From NCBI GenBank assembly GCA_016934985.1, contig JAFGRU010000065.1:1-64000 (forward strand): DNA of 64,000 nt. The letters run 5' to 3'. This DNA is from Deltaproteobacteria bacterium. GTDB taxonomy: Bacteria > Desulfobacterota > Desulfuromonadia > Desulfuromonadales > JAAYDE01. Position 1 is the first letter of the stretch; each line of letters begins with the position of its first letter. The position numbers and the translations under genes were made by a program. The notes beneath the pieces are model-generated. The model had not been told where the DNA came from. It saw only the letters and a program-made list of their open reading frames with translations, and searched no databases. This document shows, piece by piece, positions 16,473 through 25,623 of this stretch.

Positions 16473-19400
16473 GAAAAACTTGGCGAAAATCTGTTCTTAT
16501 GGCTTTTTTTTCCTTCCTGGTCATTTTGTCCGCGTGCGCCTGGTGGCTGACCATGACGGATAGTGGCGCCCGCTGGCTCATTCAAACCGTCGCATCGACG
16601 AATAAGACCAAACTCACCATCCAGTCCGTAAACGGGTGCCTTGCCAACCAAATTCACCTTTCGGGGGTGAAGCTTGAGTGGGACCATGAAAGTCTTGCCA
16701 TAGGCAGCTTGAAACTTCATTGGCGTCTTTGGAGCCTGCTGCAAGGCAGAGCGGACATCCAGGAACTGCTCATTCAGGACATCCATGTTGCACTAAACAA
16801 CGAAGAAGCTCCAGCCGGGAAAATTTCAGCCGGCAATCAGGCGCCCGCCATGGAGCCTCTGGGTAAGTATCTTCCTAACTGGCTGGTGGCAGAGCTTCAG
16901 CGTTTTAGTATTAAAAACTTCCGGGTGATGAAAGGGGAAAATGAAGTTTTTTCTTTCAAAGACCTGACCCTATCCTTGGCCCTCGCCAATCAAAACCTGA
17001 CCTTCCAACATTTCACCTGCCAAACCCCGTATGTCAAGCTGGACGGCAAAGGCAACTTGCAAGCAAAAACCATGGTTCTCGATATGGAGGCCCAGGTTCT
17101 CCTCCCCAATGAGCTGGTTAATCACGACCTTCTCACCTCCATGGCCATTTCCCCATCTTTTCCCGGCAAACTCAAAGCCCGGGGCAATATCTTCGCCTAT
17201 GAGGGAGATATTACCCTGGGCGACCTTAAAACTCAGAGCTTTCAACTGACCAGCCACATCTCCGGCAACCTTGATGGCCTGCGCCTTGGAAAACTCTACG
17301 GCCACTGGCTTAAAGGAACCCTTCAGGGCGAGCTGCTTCTCGACTGGGAGAGAGATTTTGTTTTAAAAGGAGAGCTTTTCGGGCGTGGCCTGGACCCTGG
17401 CATTATCGACAAAAGTTTGCCTGGAGAGATTAACCTGGATATCCGAGGTCTTCTGGAAGCGCCGGCCAAAAAACCTTTGAAAGCTGATGTTGCCGCCACC
17501 CTTCGTCCCAGCACCCTCTTGTCCCACTCAATATCTGGCGCCATTGAAGGGATTTGGGATGAAAAGGGGTTGAACATCAAACACATTTTGGTTGATGGCG
17601 AGGGGGTTCGCATCAAGGCCGAAGGTTTTTTGGCCGAACGCCTCGATTTTCAGGGTCAAATTGCGGATCTATCCAAATGGCTGCCGCAAAGCCGGGGCCG
17701 AATCAATGCCGGTGGCTGGCTGCGCTGGCACGATCATTACCTGGCTTTGGACGCACAAGGTGAGGCTGAAGGGCTGAAGTACAAGGGCATCAGCAGTCCG
17801 CAAGCCACCTTCCTGGTCCGTCATACCAAGCCCGGCGCCGCGATGGAAGCCCGCTTTTCAGCCCGACGCCTCACCTGGGAAGACGTGGTTTTCGAGGAAG
17901 GGGAAATCCTGGCAGCGGGATTTCCTGATAAACACGGTGTTGATTTCAACTTTGTGACAGCCGCGGGCCAGACCCGGCTCCAAGGCCATTTGGATGCTTC
18001 TTTGCGGGACGGAAGCTGGAGCGCAAGCCTGACCAAACTCCTCGGCCGTGAACCGAACCTGGGACTCTGGACCCTGAGCGACGCTGCGGATTTGATTCTG
18101 AGCAGGGAAGGTCTGGCTTTTTCCCCCATGATTTTTCAAGGAGAGCATGGCGGTGTTTTGCGTTTTGAAGGAAATTATCGATTTCACACCTCAAAAGGAT
18201 ACCTGCAAGGAGCTTGGAACAATCTGAATCTTTCTCCTTTTAGTCACTGGCTCCCCTCCGGCAGCGGCCTCTGGGGTCAATCAACGGGCACGACAACTAT
18301 CCGCCTGGAAAGGGAAAGACTACAGCTGGCGGAAGGGCATATCCAAGCCAGCGGCGGTATCAGAGTGGAAGACAAAAAGGTTCCTTTCGAGCAGATAGCC
18401 CTTAACGCCGTTTGGCAGGAAAAAGGGCTCCAGGGCAGTTTGCTGGTTGATCTCAAAGAAAACGGCAGGCTATCCATGACGGCTTCCTCGAACCAGGCGC
18501 TTTCCTTGAGCGAGTTCCCGGACTGTTTCTTGAGCATGGACCTTCAGGCCCTGGATCTCGGCCTGTTGCGCACACTTTATTCCGAAAGTTTTCCTCCTTT
18601 GTATGGGCGCCTGTTTGCCAGGGGTGAAGGCAGATGGTTGGGAAATAAGCAATTTAACTGGCAGGGCCGGGCCCATGTTGAAAACGGCAGCCTGGGTTGG
18701 CGAGCCGACGAACCGGCTAAAGGACAGATCCTTGCCAACATCGAAAAAGGTGAACTTGTCTGGGACTGGCAAAAGGATGTCCTGAATACGGACCTGGTGT
18801 TGATCATGGGAAAAGGGGGCCGCTTGAAGGCACAGGTCGCAGTTCCCATGGCTGCCCGGTGGCCCATTCATCTCCGGGAGCAAGGCAAAATCAACGGCAA
18901 GATTTCCGCCGGAATGCACGAGTGGGGTCTGCTGACGGCTCTGCTGCCCGATCTTGTCCGCGAAACCAGGGGTGAAATCGCGGCGGATCTGGATCTGGCC
19001 GGCACCTGGCAAGATCCCCTGCTCTTCGGTGAGCTGACGCTGAAAAAAATGGGCGGATACCTCCCGTCCGTCGGCGTGCAGCTGGAGGATATCTCCTTTG
19101 CCGCCGTTTTCCAGGGACAAGAGGCCAAAATAGCCGATTTCCGAGCCCGTTCGGGCCCCGGTTCTCTCCATGGTGAAGGGTCTCTGACCTTCCCGACCAC
19201 CGGAGAGTTCAATTATCAGCTCAAGCTTAGCGGCAAAGATTTTCAGCTTGCCAACCTGCCGGGCATTGAAATGCTAAGCCAACCCGACCTGCTTGTAAAG
19301 GGAAGCACCCATCATTTTTCCTTAACCGGCCAGGTGCTGCTGTACGATCTCAATATTTCGGGAACCCGCAAAACTCCGGAGGTACAGGCCAGCCGGGATG

Positions 19401-20062
19401 CGGTTATTATCAGCCCGCAAGAACCAGAAACGCAAAAACCATCCGATTTTGATTTTAATCTCCAGGTAACAATTAAGCTGGGAAAAAACGCCATCATCAA
19501 TCTTGCCGGTTTGAATGGGCGCTTAGAGGGAGAGGTGATGGTCCTTCAAAACAAGAGCAATGAAGCCCTCGCCACGGGACAGGTGCGGGTGGTCGACGGC
19601 AGCTATACGGCATATGGTGCCAAGCTCAACGTCAAGCGTGGCCATATCAACTTCAAGGACGGACCGGCGGACAACCCCTCTCTCGACATCCTGGCCCTGC
19701 GGGAAGTTGGGACCGTCCGGGCGGGAGTCAAGGTTACCGGCACGGCTGAATTCCCCGAGGTCAACCTCTATTCCCAACCGGCTATGCCGGACAAGGATAT
19801 TCTCGGTTACATTTTCCTGGGCCGCCCCATCCGCTCCGAACAACAGGAAGCAGATATGCTTGCTCTCGGCGCGGGGACATTGATGCCCCAGGGGCCCGGT
19901 TTTTTTCGCCGCCTGGGGTTTACCGATGTCGACTTGGGGGGACTTTTCAAAAAGGGGGGAGCTGTTCGTCTTCGTTACCGGTTAAGGGACAACCTGGAAA
20001 TTGAATCCACTCTCGGCAGCTCCAGCGGCGTGGATCTTTTCCACGTCATCGAATTTGAATAA
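16469..20062 (+). CDS. tamB: TamB: AsmA-like periplasm-spanning translocation/assembly protein
   Basis: This 1197-residue protein has an N-terminal membrane anchor (about 8-28) followed by a very long beta-rich region, the expected beta-taco groove of the TamB/AsmA-like family. The C-terminal TamB domain (about 900-1197) includes GQVRVVDGSYTAYG, GHINFKDGPADNPSLDI and a final stretch ending in FHVIEFE. TamB bridges the inner membrane to TamA and has been linked to phospholipid transport. The length is in the usual 1100-1300 range and I see no frameshift. The start overlaps the tamA stop, so the two are coupled. The PqiABC lipid-transport genes lie just upstream, giving an envelope-lipid neighbourhood. 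Confidence 0.93.
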   Translation: MRKTWRKSVLMAFFSFLVILSACAWWLTMTDSGARWLIQTVASTNKTKLTIQSVNGCLANQIHLSGVKLEWDHESLAIGSLKLHWRLWSLLQGRADIQELLIQDIHVALNNEEAPAGKISAGNQAPAMEPLGKYLPNWLVAELQRFSIKNFRVMKGENEVFSFKDLTLSLALANQNLTFQHFTCQTPYVKLDGKGNLQAKTMVLDMEAQVLLPNELVNHDLLTSMAISPSFPGKLKARGNIFAYEGDITLGDLKTQSFQLTSHISGNLDGLRLGKLYGHWLKGTLQGELLLDWERDFVLKGELFGRGLDPGIIDKSLPGEINLDIRGLLEAPAKKPLKADVAATLRPSTLLSHSISGAIEGIWDEKGLNIKHILVDGEGVRIKAEGFLAERLDFQGQIADLSKWLPQSRGRINAGGWLRWHDHYLALDAQGEAEGLKYKGISSPQATFLVRHTKPGAAMEARFSARRLTWEDVVFEEGEILAAGFPDKHGVDFNFVTAAGQTRLQGHLDASLRDGSWSASLTKLLGREPNLGLWTLSDAADLILSREGLAFSPMIFQGEHGGVLRFEGNYRFHTSKGYLQGAWNNLNLSPFSHWLPSGSGLWGQSTGTTTIRLERERLQLAEGHIQASGGIRVEDKKVPFEQIALNAVWQEKGLQGSLLVDLKENGRLSMTASSNQALSLSEFPDCFLSMDLQALDLGLLRTLYSESFPPLYGRLFARGEGRWLGNKQFNWQGRAHVENGSLGWRADEPAKGQILANIEKGELVWDWQKDVLNTDLVLIMGKGGRLKAQVAVPMAARWPIHLREQGKINGKISAGMHEWGLLTALLPDLVRETRGEIAADLDLAGTWQDPLLFGELTLKKMGGYLPSVGVQLEDISFAAVFQGQEAKIADFRARSGPGSLHGEGSLTFPTTGEFNYQLKLSGKDFQLANLPGIEMLSQPDLLVKGSTHHFSLTGQVLLYDLNISGTRKTPEVQASRDAVIISPQEPETQKPSDFDFNLQVTIKLGKNAIINLAGLNGRLEGEVMVLQNKSNEALATGQVRVVDGSYTAYGAKLNVKRGHINFKDGPADNPSLDILALREVGTVRAGVKVTGTAEFPEVNLYSQPAMPDKDILGYIFLGRPIRSEQQEADMLALGAGTLMPQGPGFFRRLGFTDVDLGGLFKKGGAVRLRYRLRDNLEIESTLGSSSGVDLFHVIEFE

Positions 20063-20286
20063 TAGCCGTCTCTGCCAGAATCCGGCCCCTGGACCTGGGG
20101 AGGAGTATCCTTCCTTGGCCGGAATAAGGATTAAAAAAGTCTGTTGAGCACTCAATTTGAGGAAGCGGGAACCTGTCGCGCAAAACATTTCGGGCTGGAA
20201 AGGGGAAACTTCTGCCCTGAAAGGGAAAACTATCTTAAGGTCTGACAGGCCCCTCTTCTTTCTGAATCGCGCGCCGCATGAAACCA

Positions 20287-20316
20287 ATCCCCTTCCCGGT
20301 TTGCCGGGAAGGGGAT
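20287..20316 (-). terminator. strong hairpin between tamB and the 20.3 kb gene
   Basis: A perfect 13-bp stem (20287-20299 with 20304-20316) has the loop TTTG. It lies seven bases after the stop of the minus-strand gene ending at 20323, with a weak T-rich tail on that strand. tamB converges on it, so it may serve both strands. Confidence 0.7.
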
Positions 20317-20322
20317 CAATAA

Positions 20323-20808
20323 TCACATGATATGAGCCACATTTGCCTGGGGGTATTCAAATTCCTGCTTAATCAGGGAGAGGTTGCCGTCCAGCTTTTC
20401 CAGGCTTTTCAGCAACATCGGCTTGGAAATATACCTGCCGTCTACGGGAGTGTCCTGGGAGAGTACTGCCATCCAGGTCTCATCGTCAAAAAGATCATTC
20501 TCGAGATAGACCTTTGCTCCGGGAACCTGATTTTTTATGAGGAAATAGACGGCCTCTTCCTCGCTTTCAAGATGCTTGATTGGCCCGAGAATGCGGGCAT
20601 AGGAAGTCTTTAATTCATCTTTCAGCACGAAAACATAAAATTTGTTGTTCTGCTGAGTAACAAATTCCATTTTCAGGGGACCATCGTCATAATAGGTATT
20701 GAGTTCCCGGTATCCCAACTCGAAAGCCGCCTCCACTAAAAGAGAAATAAAGCCCTGCCAGGTTTCATTGCCAGTTGTCTCAAAGTCCTGCCCGTTTTTT
20801 CCCACCAT
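20323..20808 (-). CDS. conserved hypothetical protein, 161 residues
   Basis: I do not recognise this protein. It is acidic and soluble, with no signal peptide, cysteine pair or membrane helix. It begins with a segment containing WQGFISLLVEAAFELGY, then predicted beta strands (PLKMEFVTQQNNKFYVFVLK), and an EEEAVYFLIKNQV helix. Helix-strand-strand-strand-helix order with a mid-protein acidic loop is loosely like YbjN/type III chaperone folds, but this is only an impression. I start at ATG 20808 because AGG of AGGTGG lies eight bases upstream; two GTG codons precede it. It ends at a strong hairpin and is monocistronic. An unusual phased T-tract array lies about 220 bases upstream. Confidence 0.6.
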   Translation of the reverse strand: MVGKNGQDFETTGNETWQGFISLLVEAAFELGYRELNTYYDDGPLKMEFVTQQNNKFYVFVLKDELKTSYARILGPIKHLESEEEAVYFLIKNQVPGAKVYLENDLFDDETWMAVLSQDTPVDGRYISKPMLLKSLEKLDGNLSLIKQEFEYPQANVAHIM

Positions 20809-21025
20809 AGCCACCACCTTTTAATAATCCTTCTGGAAAATCGTTACCAATGAAAAACCCTTTGTTAATCCTTTCTTTTCGCCGTCTCAACTTCACCGCC
20901 CCCAGGAATGAAGTAACCGGCAACAACATCACTCGGTAATGTTTTATCGTCCGTCGGGTACTTTAACGCCGTCATTGTAACAAATACATCTTACATTTTT
21001 CTTACACGAGGCGACTGCAGGACCC

Positions 21026-21063
21026 TTTTTTCCCATTTTTTTCCATTTTTTCCAATTTTTTTT
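21026..21063. repeat. four helically phased T-tracts (predicted intrinsic bend)
   Basis: T-tracts of 6, 7, 6 and 8 bases lie at 21026-21031, 21036-21042, 21046-21051 and 21056-21063, separated by short CCCA/CCA/CCAA spacers. Their centres are about 10.5, 9.5 and 11 bases apart, close to one helical turn, so the bends should add up. The array lies in the 431-base gap upstream of the 20.3 kb gene. Confidence 0.7.
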
Positions 21064-21161
21064 GTCTAATGAACCGGCAGAGGCTGTTTTTTCACGGAAA
21101 AATCACTATGGGAAACCGACTCTGAAATGGAGGGAGGGGCGGTGGGGAAAACTGTCTTAAG

Positions 21162-21208
21162 AAAAAAACCCGCTTTTCCCCTCCTTTAAAAAGGGTAAAG
21201 CGGGTTTT
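21162..21208 (-). terminator. terminator of the tol-pal operon
   Basis: AAAACCCGCTTT (21165-21176) pairs perfectly with AAAGCGGGTTTT (21197-21208), with an inner CCC/GGG stem. On the minus strand the hairpin is followed by a T run. It lies about 30 bases after the cpoB stop. Confidence 0.8.
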
Positions 21209-21239
21209 GGGGATGGAATATCTCAGCGGAGAGAACCGC

Positions 21240-22061
21240 TTATTTCCATTCTGGCAATTTTTCTTTGGCCCGGCTTGCTTCTGAGGATTGGGGATAGGTC
21301 TGAATCAATTTTTCGAGAAGCACTCTGGCATTTTGAACATCACCCATGGCATGAAAGGCGAAAGCCTGTTTGTACATGGCAGATGCCGCTTTGGGATGTT
21401 TGCTGAATTTTTGAATGACATCCTGAAACTGGAGAATGGCGTTTTCGTATTGTTTATCACCGTAATAAGCCTCCCCGATCCAATAGGTAGCGTTGACAGC
21501 AAGATGATGGTCGGGATATTCCTTGAGAAACTTTTGAAAGACCTCTCGCGCCTCACCATATTTCTGCGTCTTTAGAACCAGGGCCAGGCCTTCTTTGTAA
21601 AGATCATCAGGGGCTTTTTCGCCACTACTGGCCGCCGGAGCAGGGGCTGGAACCGGAGTTGAAGCGGCAGGAGCTGGGGCAGGGGGCTTACTGAGACGTT
21701 CTTCCAAATCGGCGGTTTTGAGGGCCATATCGTCCCTCATGAGACTCAACTCATCACGAAGTTGACGGTTTTCCCGGACAACCTCCTCCAGCCGTCCCTG
21801 CAAGGTCTGAAGCTCCACTCGAAGGCCGTCCATGTTGGCTTCGACATCGGCCTGCCTTTTGGTCAGTGCCGTCACCCCCCGGCCGGTTTCATCCTTGAGG
21901 TCAAGACTTTGCGAGGTCACCTTCCTCTCCACAAAAGCGAGGCGGCGTTTCACCTCGCCCATATCCTGCTCCAGGCGCATCTGCTCCTGAACCGGCAGAC
22001 AACCGACCAGAAGCCCTGAAAAAGCCAGGCTCCACAGAATTTTTTTCAACATTCTCACCAT
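21240..22061 (-). CDS. cpoB: CpoB/YbgF-like Tol-Pal accessory protein (predicted lipoprotein)
   Basis: This 273-residue protein ends the tol-pal operon. The N-terminus has a lipoprotein-like signal ending GLLVGC (Cys21), whereas E. coli CpoB is a soluble periplasmic protein. A coiled coil follows (about 25-115, Leu/Glu heptads with LEEVVRENRQLRDELS), then a Pro/Ala linker (about 118-145), then three TPR units (about 155-270, including YPDHHLAVNATYWIGEAYY). CpoB links Tol function to septal peptidoglycan synthesis. I prefer ATG 22061, which follows a GGTGG; GTG 22070 and ATG 22052 are alternatives. A terminator follows at 21162-21208. Confidence 0.9.
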   Translation of the reverse strand: MVRMLKKILWSLAFSGLLVGCLPVQEQMRLEQDMGEVKRRLAFVERKVTSQSLDLKDETGRGVTALTKRQADVEANMDGLRVELQTLQGRLEEVVRENRQLRDELSLMRDDMALKTADLEERLSKPPAPAPAASTPVPAPAPAASSGEKAPDDLYKEGLALVLKTQKYGEAREVFQKFLKEYPDHHLAVNATYWIGEAYYGDKQYENAILQFQDVIQKFSKHPKAASAMYKQAFAFHAMGDVQNARVLLEKLIQTYPQSSEASRAKEKLPEWK

Positions 22062-22179
22062 GATCACCACCCGGGGAAACCGGAACCCGCCATCCCGGCA
22101 GATTGCACTCTTGCCTCAGACTTGCAGTTAAGGCGGGTGCCCGGAAAATTGCGTTTAAACTTTATTTTTCAGTTCTTTA

Positions 22180-22214
22180 GCCTCGGGGCGCCATTGAAAT
22201 GGGCGGCCCGAGGC
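22180..22214 (-). promoter_or_regulatory. GC-rich hairpin between pal and cpoB
   Basis: GCCTCGGG (22180-22187) pairs with CCCGAGGC (22207-22214). No T run follows on the minus strand, so it is not a classical terminator. It may stabilise the upstream mRNA or reduce read-through into cpoB. It lies in the 190-base gap between the two genes, the widest gap in the tol operon. Confidence 0.45.
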
Positions 22215-22251
22215 CATTCTCAACATAGTATGCAGCAACGTTTAAACAGGA

Positions 22252-22818
22252 TCAGTTGGCTTGTTTAAAATCAGCCCGACGATTTTTTGCCCAGGCCTCT
22301 TCGCCACTTTGGGGGTCGAGGGGAATTTCCTCGCCATAGGAAATAATCGACATTTGGCTGGCCGGAATACCGAGGGAACCCATATAGTCCTTCACCGCCC
22401 TGGCCCGGCGTTCCCCAAGAGCCAGGTTATATTCGTCCGAACCTCTCTCGTCGCAATGCCCTTCAATAATCACCCTGATAGTGTTGTGAATTTGCAGAAA
22501 TTGGGCATTGCGAGCCAGAATTTCCCGCGCTTCAGCAGTCAGAGTGTACTGGTCAAATTCAAAATGGATGCGCTCCAGACCCCTGATGTCATCACCCATG
22601 CCCGGAATTTTTTCCGTTGCGGCACCTTCTTCGCCAACAGAACTTTCACCGATGGCGCCATAGGCAGGAGTATCGAGTTCGGAGGTGCCAGCTGCCTCCG
22701 TTCCGCTTCCATAGCCCTCTTCCATGGATGTGGTTGCCGGCTTCTTGGCGCAGGCGACGCACAGCAGAACACTCAGCGACATTACCAAAAACAATTTACA
22801 GGCATTGCGTTTTTTCAT
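22252..22818 (-). CDS. pal: Pal: peptidoglycan-associated outer-membrane lipoprotein
   Basis: This 188-residue lipoprotein has a signal peptide ending VLLCVAC (lipidated Cys23), a Glu/Ala/Gly-rich linker, and a C-terminal OmpA-like domain with IIEGHCDERGSDEYNLALG and RRA for binding diaminopimelate in peptidoglycan. It tethers the outer membrane to the wall and interacts with TolB. I choose ATG 22818, preceded by GGAGAGG; the frame is open 30 codons further upstream, but that part lacks a signal peptide and is not plausible as protein. It follows tolB in the operon and precedes cpoB. Confidence 0.95.
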   Translation of the reverse strand: MKKRNACKLFLVMSLSVLLCVACAKKPATTSMEEGYGSGTEAAGTSELDTPAYGAIGESSVGEEGAATEKIPGMGDDIRGLERIHFEFDQYTLTAEAREILARNAQFLQIHNTIRVIIEGHCDERGSDEYNLALGERRARAVKDYMGSLGIPASQMSIISYGEEIPLDPQSGEEAWAKNRRADFKQAN

Positions 22819-22931
22819 CTTTACCTCTCCTGTTGAAATTAGGACACCAAAACGAACCATTGGCGTTAGAAGTCTGTCGGACTCCTGGAAATCGCAAAAA
22901 TTATACAATATGGCTGGTTAAAAACAAACCG

Positions 22932-24224
22932 TCACCAGCGGGGCGACCAGGCAGGGTGAAGGCAGTTGCTTCCTGAAGAGGAAATGCGCCGCTGTCCGCT
23001 GCCATCGGCCCGCATAATATAAATGGCCTTCTTACCACCCGCATCCGAGGAGTAGGCCAGAAAACGCCCATCAGGACTCCAGCGCGGATGTTCCTTGTTT
23101 CCCGCACCGAAAGTCAGCCTCCGTTCATCGCTGCCGTCGGGACTAACCGTATAAAGATCGAACGTCCGCCCTTCCAAACGACTGAAAACGATGCGATCCC
23201 CCTTGGGACTCCAGGCGGGGGTAGCGTTATATTTACCGGCAAAGGAAATGCGTTCCTCTTTTAGAGAGAAAACATCGAGGACGAAAATATGGGGATTGCC
23301 AAGACGGTCGGAAACAAAAGCGATCTTATCGCCATCGGGATTCCAGCTCGGGTCCACATCAATCCCCCAATTGCGGGTCAGGCGCTTGAGAATATGTCCG
23401 CTCGTACCGATAAGATAGATCTCTGCATTGCCATCCTTGGAAAGAGTCAGGGCCACGGCCCGTCCGTCGCCTCGAAAGCGGCCGGCGATATTGAGGCCCT
23501 TTTGGCTTGATATCTTTGCTTCGCGGCCGGTGTAGATCTCTTTGCGGTAGAGATCCGGAGTGCCGGTTTTATAGGAAGTAAAGATGAGTTCCTTGCTGTA
23601 CGGAGAAAAATCAGGATTCAGAACGATGGCATTATGATCGGTTAGACGCACAGGCTCATGACCATCGACATCCATCAGGTAAAGCTCCTTGCGCCCGCTC
23701 TGGTCGGAAATGAAGGCAATTTTGGCTTTAAAAGGCCCCATGTCGCCGGTCATGGATTTGAGAATCTGATCGGCAAAGGCGTGGGCCATGGTTCTTACAT
23801 CTTTGGCTGTTCCTGAATAACGCTGGCCGGTCAGGAGCCTGCGGCGCAGGACGTCGTAAAGCCGCGCTTCAATGACCACCTGCCCCCCTTGGAGAGACAC
23901 CCCGCCTTTGATCAGGGCCTGAGCCCCCAGGGTACGCCACTGTTCGAAATCGACCCGGCGGCTTTCCAGGCCGAGCCGTCCGGCATCGGACAAAAAGGCA
24001 CCGGGATCGACCAGCCGGAAGAGACCGCAAAAATCGAGGTCGTTCGACAGTACTTCATGAAACTCCCGCGCCACCTCGGCTGGAGGATTACCTTCCATAG
24101 CCGGAAATTGGGTCACCGCCAGGGGAATGGCCTGCTGTCCCGGGGAGCGCACCTCGAGTTGATAGGCAAACCCGGAAAAAGGCAGGAATAATAGGACTAA
24201 AAAGCCGAGCAGACGGCAACGCAT
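22932..24224 (-). CDS. tolB: TolB: periplasmic beta-propeller of the Tol-Pal system
   Basis: This 430-residue periplasmic protein has a signal peptide (MRCRLLGFLVLLFLPFSGFA). The N-terminal D1 domain includes PLAVTQFPAMEG and a LSDAGRLGLESR segment. The C-terminal six-bladed propeller has repeated xPxWSPxGxxIxF units, such as DPSWNPDGDKIAFVSDR, TPAWSPKGDRIVFSR and HPRWSPDGRFLAYSSD. TolB cycles between Pal and TolA, powered by TolQR. Its start overlaps the tolA stop by one base (TGATG), showing translational coupling. Family length is normal. Confidence 0.96.
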   Translation of the reverse strand: MRCRLLGFLVLLFLPFSGFAYQLEVRSPGQQAIPLAVTQFPAMEGNPPAEVAREFHEVLSNDLDFCGLFRLVDPGAFLSDAGRLGLESRRVDFEQWRTLGAQALIKGGVSLQGGQVVIEARLYDVLRRRLLTGQRYSGTAKDVRTMAHAFADQILKSMTGDMGPFKAKIAFISDQSGRKELYLMDVDGHEPVRLTDHNAIVLNPDFSPYSKELIFTSYKTGTPDLYRKEIYTGREAKISSQKGLNIAGRFRGDGRAVALTLSKDGNAEIYLIGTSGHILKRLTRNWGIDVDPSWNPDGDKIAFVSDRLGNPHIFVLDVFSLKEERISFAGKYNATPAWSPKGDRIVFSRLEGRTFDLYTVSPDGSDERRLTFGAGNKEHPRWSPDGRFLAYSSDAGGKKAIYIMRADGSGQRRISSSGSNCLHPAWSPRW

Positions 24225-25165
24225 CAGTTCTTCTCCGGAAGGTCCTTAAGGTTGAAAATAATGTCGAATTCCACTCTCTGAGGAAAGGTAATTGGCAGTT
24301 TACTGGACTTCAAAACCGCATTCTCCACGGAACGATCGAAAACCTTATCCCCGGAAGAACGGACCAGCCTTTTCCGAATCAGGTTCCCCTCGCGGTCATA
24401 TTCCACGTGAATCTCGGCCTCCAGATCCTGGCGGCTCAACTGGTATTTGGACAGGCTCCAGTTGGAAGTCAGGTAGGTCTGCAGCCACAGGCCGTGGGAA
24501 ACACCTGCCTGATCACCCCGGCCATCCGGTACTCCCAGCGGGGCATCGGAGGCGCCCCCGGCCGAACGGCTGTCCTGAGTGGTCATGGCCGCGAGCTTGT
24601 TTTTGAGGGCTTCTATCTTGGCTTTTCTGGCTATTTCTGCCTGTTCAGCTTTTTTTTTCGCCCGCAAAGCCTCCACCGCACCCAGGACACTCTGCTGATA
24701 ATCTTTTTCCACCGACCTGGGTTTCACTTTGGGCGTGTCTTTTTTCTTTACCTCATCCTTCTTTACTGCCTCCTTCTTAACCGCTTCCTTTTTGACGGGA
24801 GTTTTAACTGCAGGAGGCTTCTCTTTAACGGCCGGCGTTTTTTCAGGCGCCAGCTTCACCTTTTCCGCCGCTTTTGCGGGTGGGGGCTTTGGGGGTTCAA
24901 CCGCTTTGGGTGCGGCTTTTTTTGCTTTAGCCGGCTCGCTCTTGCTGCCGTCCGGACGCCCGGCCTGGGGTCTTTCGACCGGCAGGTTGACGAGATCGAC
25001 ATAATAAACCGGACGGTCCTTCTTTTTTGTCAGGGGCACAAATATACCCGAAAAAAGAACAACCACCAGCGCATGCACTACCAGCGAGGCGATAATCATG
25101 CGCCCGAAACCGGCATAGGCCGTGCCACCCGAAGCGGAATGGAAAACCAGCTTTTTCTGAGCCAT
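24224..25165 (-). CDS. tolA: TolA-like energy-transducing protein (TonB C-terminal domain)
   Basis: This 313-residue protein has a cytoplasmic N-terminus, one membrane helix (about 26-47, MIIASLVVHALVVVLFSGIF), a long Lys/Ala/Pro-rich and coiled-coil domain (about 65-200, repeats of VKKEAVKKEAVKK), and a TonB-like C-terminal domain (about 220-310, DLEAEIHVEYDREGNLI and ENAVLKSSKLPITFP). TolA spans the periplasm and pulls on TolB-Pal using the TolQR proton motor. Position between tolR and tolB confirms TolA rather than TonB. The central domain is shorter than in E. coli, as is common outside the enterics. Confidence 0.93.
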   Translation of the reverse strand: MAQKKLVFHSASGGTAYAGFGRMIIASLVVHALVVVLFSGIFVPLTKKKDRPVYYVDLVNLPVERPQAGRPDGSKSEPAKAKKAAPKAVEPPKPPPAKAAEKVKLAPEKTPAVKEKPPAVKTPVKKEAVKKEAVKKDEVKKKDTPKVKPRSVEKDYQQSVLGAVEALRAKKKAEQAEIARKAKIEALKNKLAAMTTQDSRSAGGASDAPLGVPDGRGDQAGVSHGLWLQTYLTSNWSLSKYQLSRQDLEAEIHVEYDREGNLIRKRLVRSSGDKVFDRSVENAVLKSSKLPITFPQRVEFDIIFNLKDLPEKN

Positions 25166-25200
25166 TACAAAAGGACCTTGCCCGTTGAAGCCGATCCGGC

Positions 25201-25623
25201 TTAGGTTTCCGGCTCCCTGGAAACCATGCCGAGGCGTTGAACGCCGGCCCGCCGGATAGCAGCCAGAACCTGCACCACCCGGCCGTAATTGACATCCCGG
25301 TCCGCTTCCAGAAAAACAGCTTTATCTTGGCGGGTGCTGAGAATCTGCCGAATAACCGGCGTCAATTTTTCCACTTTCTCAACCCGCGTTTTGCCGATGG
25401 AGATACTTCCCTGCTTATCCACTGTCACGATCAGGGGTTCCTTGGACTGGGGCAGGCCAGGGGCGTTTTCGACCTCCGGCAGGTTGACATCGACGCCCGT
25501 TTCAAGCATCGGTGCCGTCACCATAAAGATAATCAGCAGTACCAGCATGACGTCAACAAGGGGCGTTACGTTTATCTGCGAGAGGGTCTGACGCGGCCCG
25601 CGGCCCCTATTGCCCACTTCCAT
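25201..25623 (-). CDS. tolR: TolR: ExbD/TolR-family proton-channel subunit
   Basis: This 140-residue protein has one membrane helix (about 20-40). The helix carries NVTPLVDVMLVLLIIFMV with the conserved Asp that conducts protons, and a periplasmic domain follows. TolQ and TolR form the ion-driven stator that energises TolA. The ATG directly follows the tolQ stop (TAGATG), giving tight coupling. Length matches the family. It could be mistaken for ExbD, but the gene order tolQ-tolR-tolA-tolB-pal settles it. Confidence 0.95.
   Translation of the reverse strand: MEVGNRGRGPRQTLSQINVTPLVDVMLVLLIIFMVTAPMLETGVDVNLPEVENAPGLPQSKEPLIVTVDKQGSISIGKTRVEKVEKLTPVIRQILSTRQDKAVFLEADRDVNYGRVVQVLAAIRRAGVQRLGMVSREPET

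Noticed and set aside
24407-25204. Long plus-strand frame opposite tolA and tolR
   Set aside because: It mirrors the Lys/Ala codons of tolA and ends in nonsense composition; it is a shadow of the real genes.
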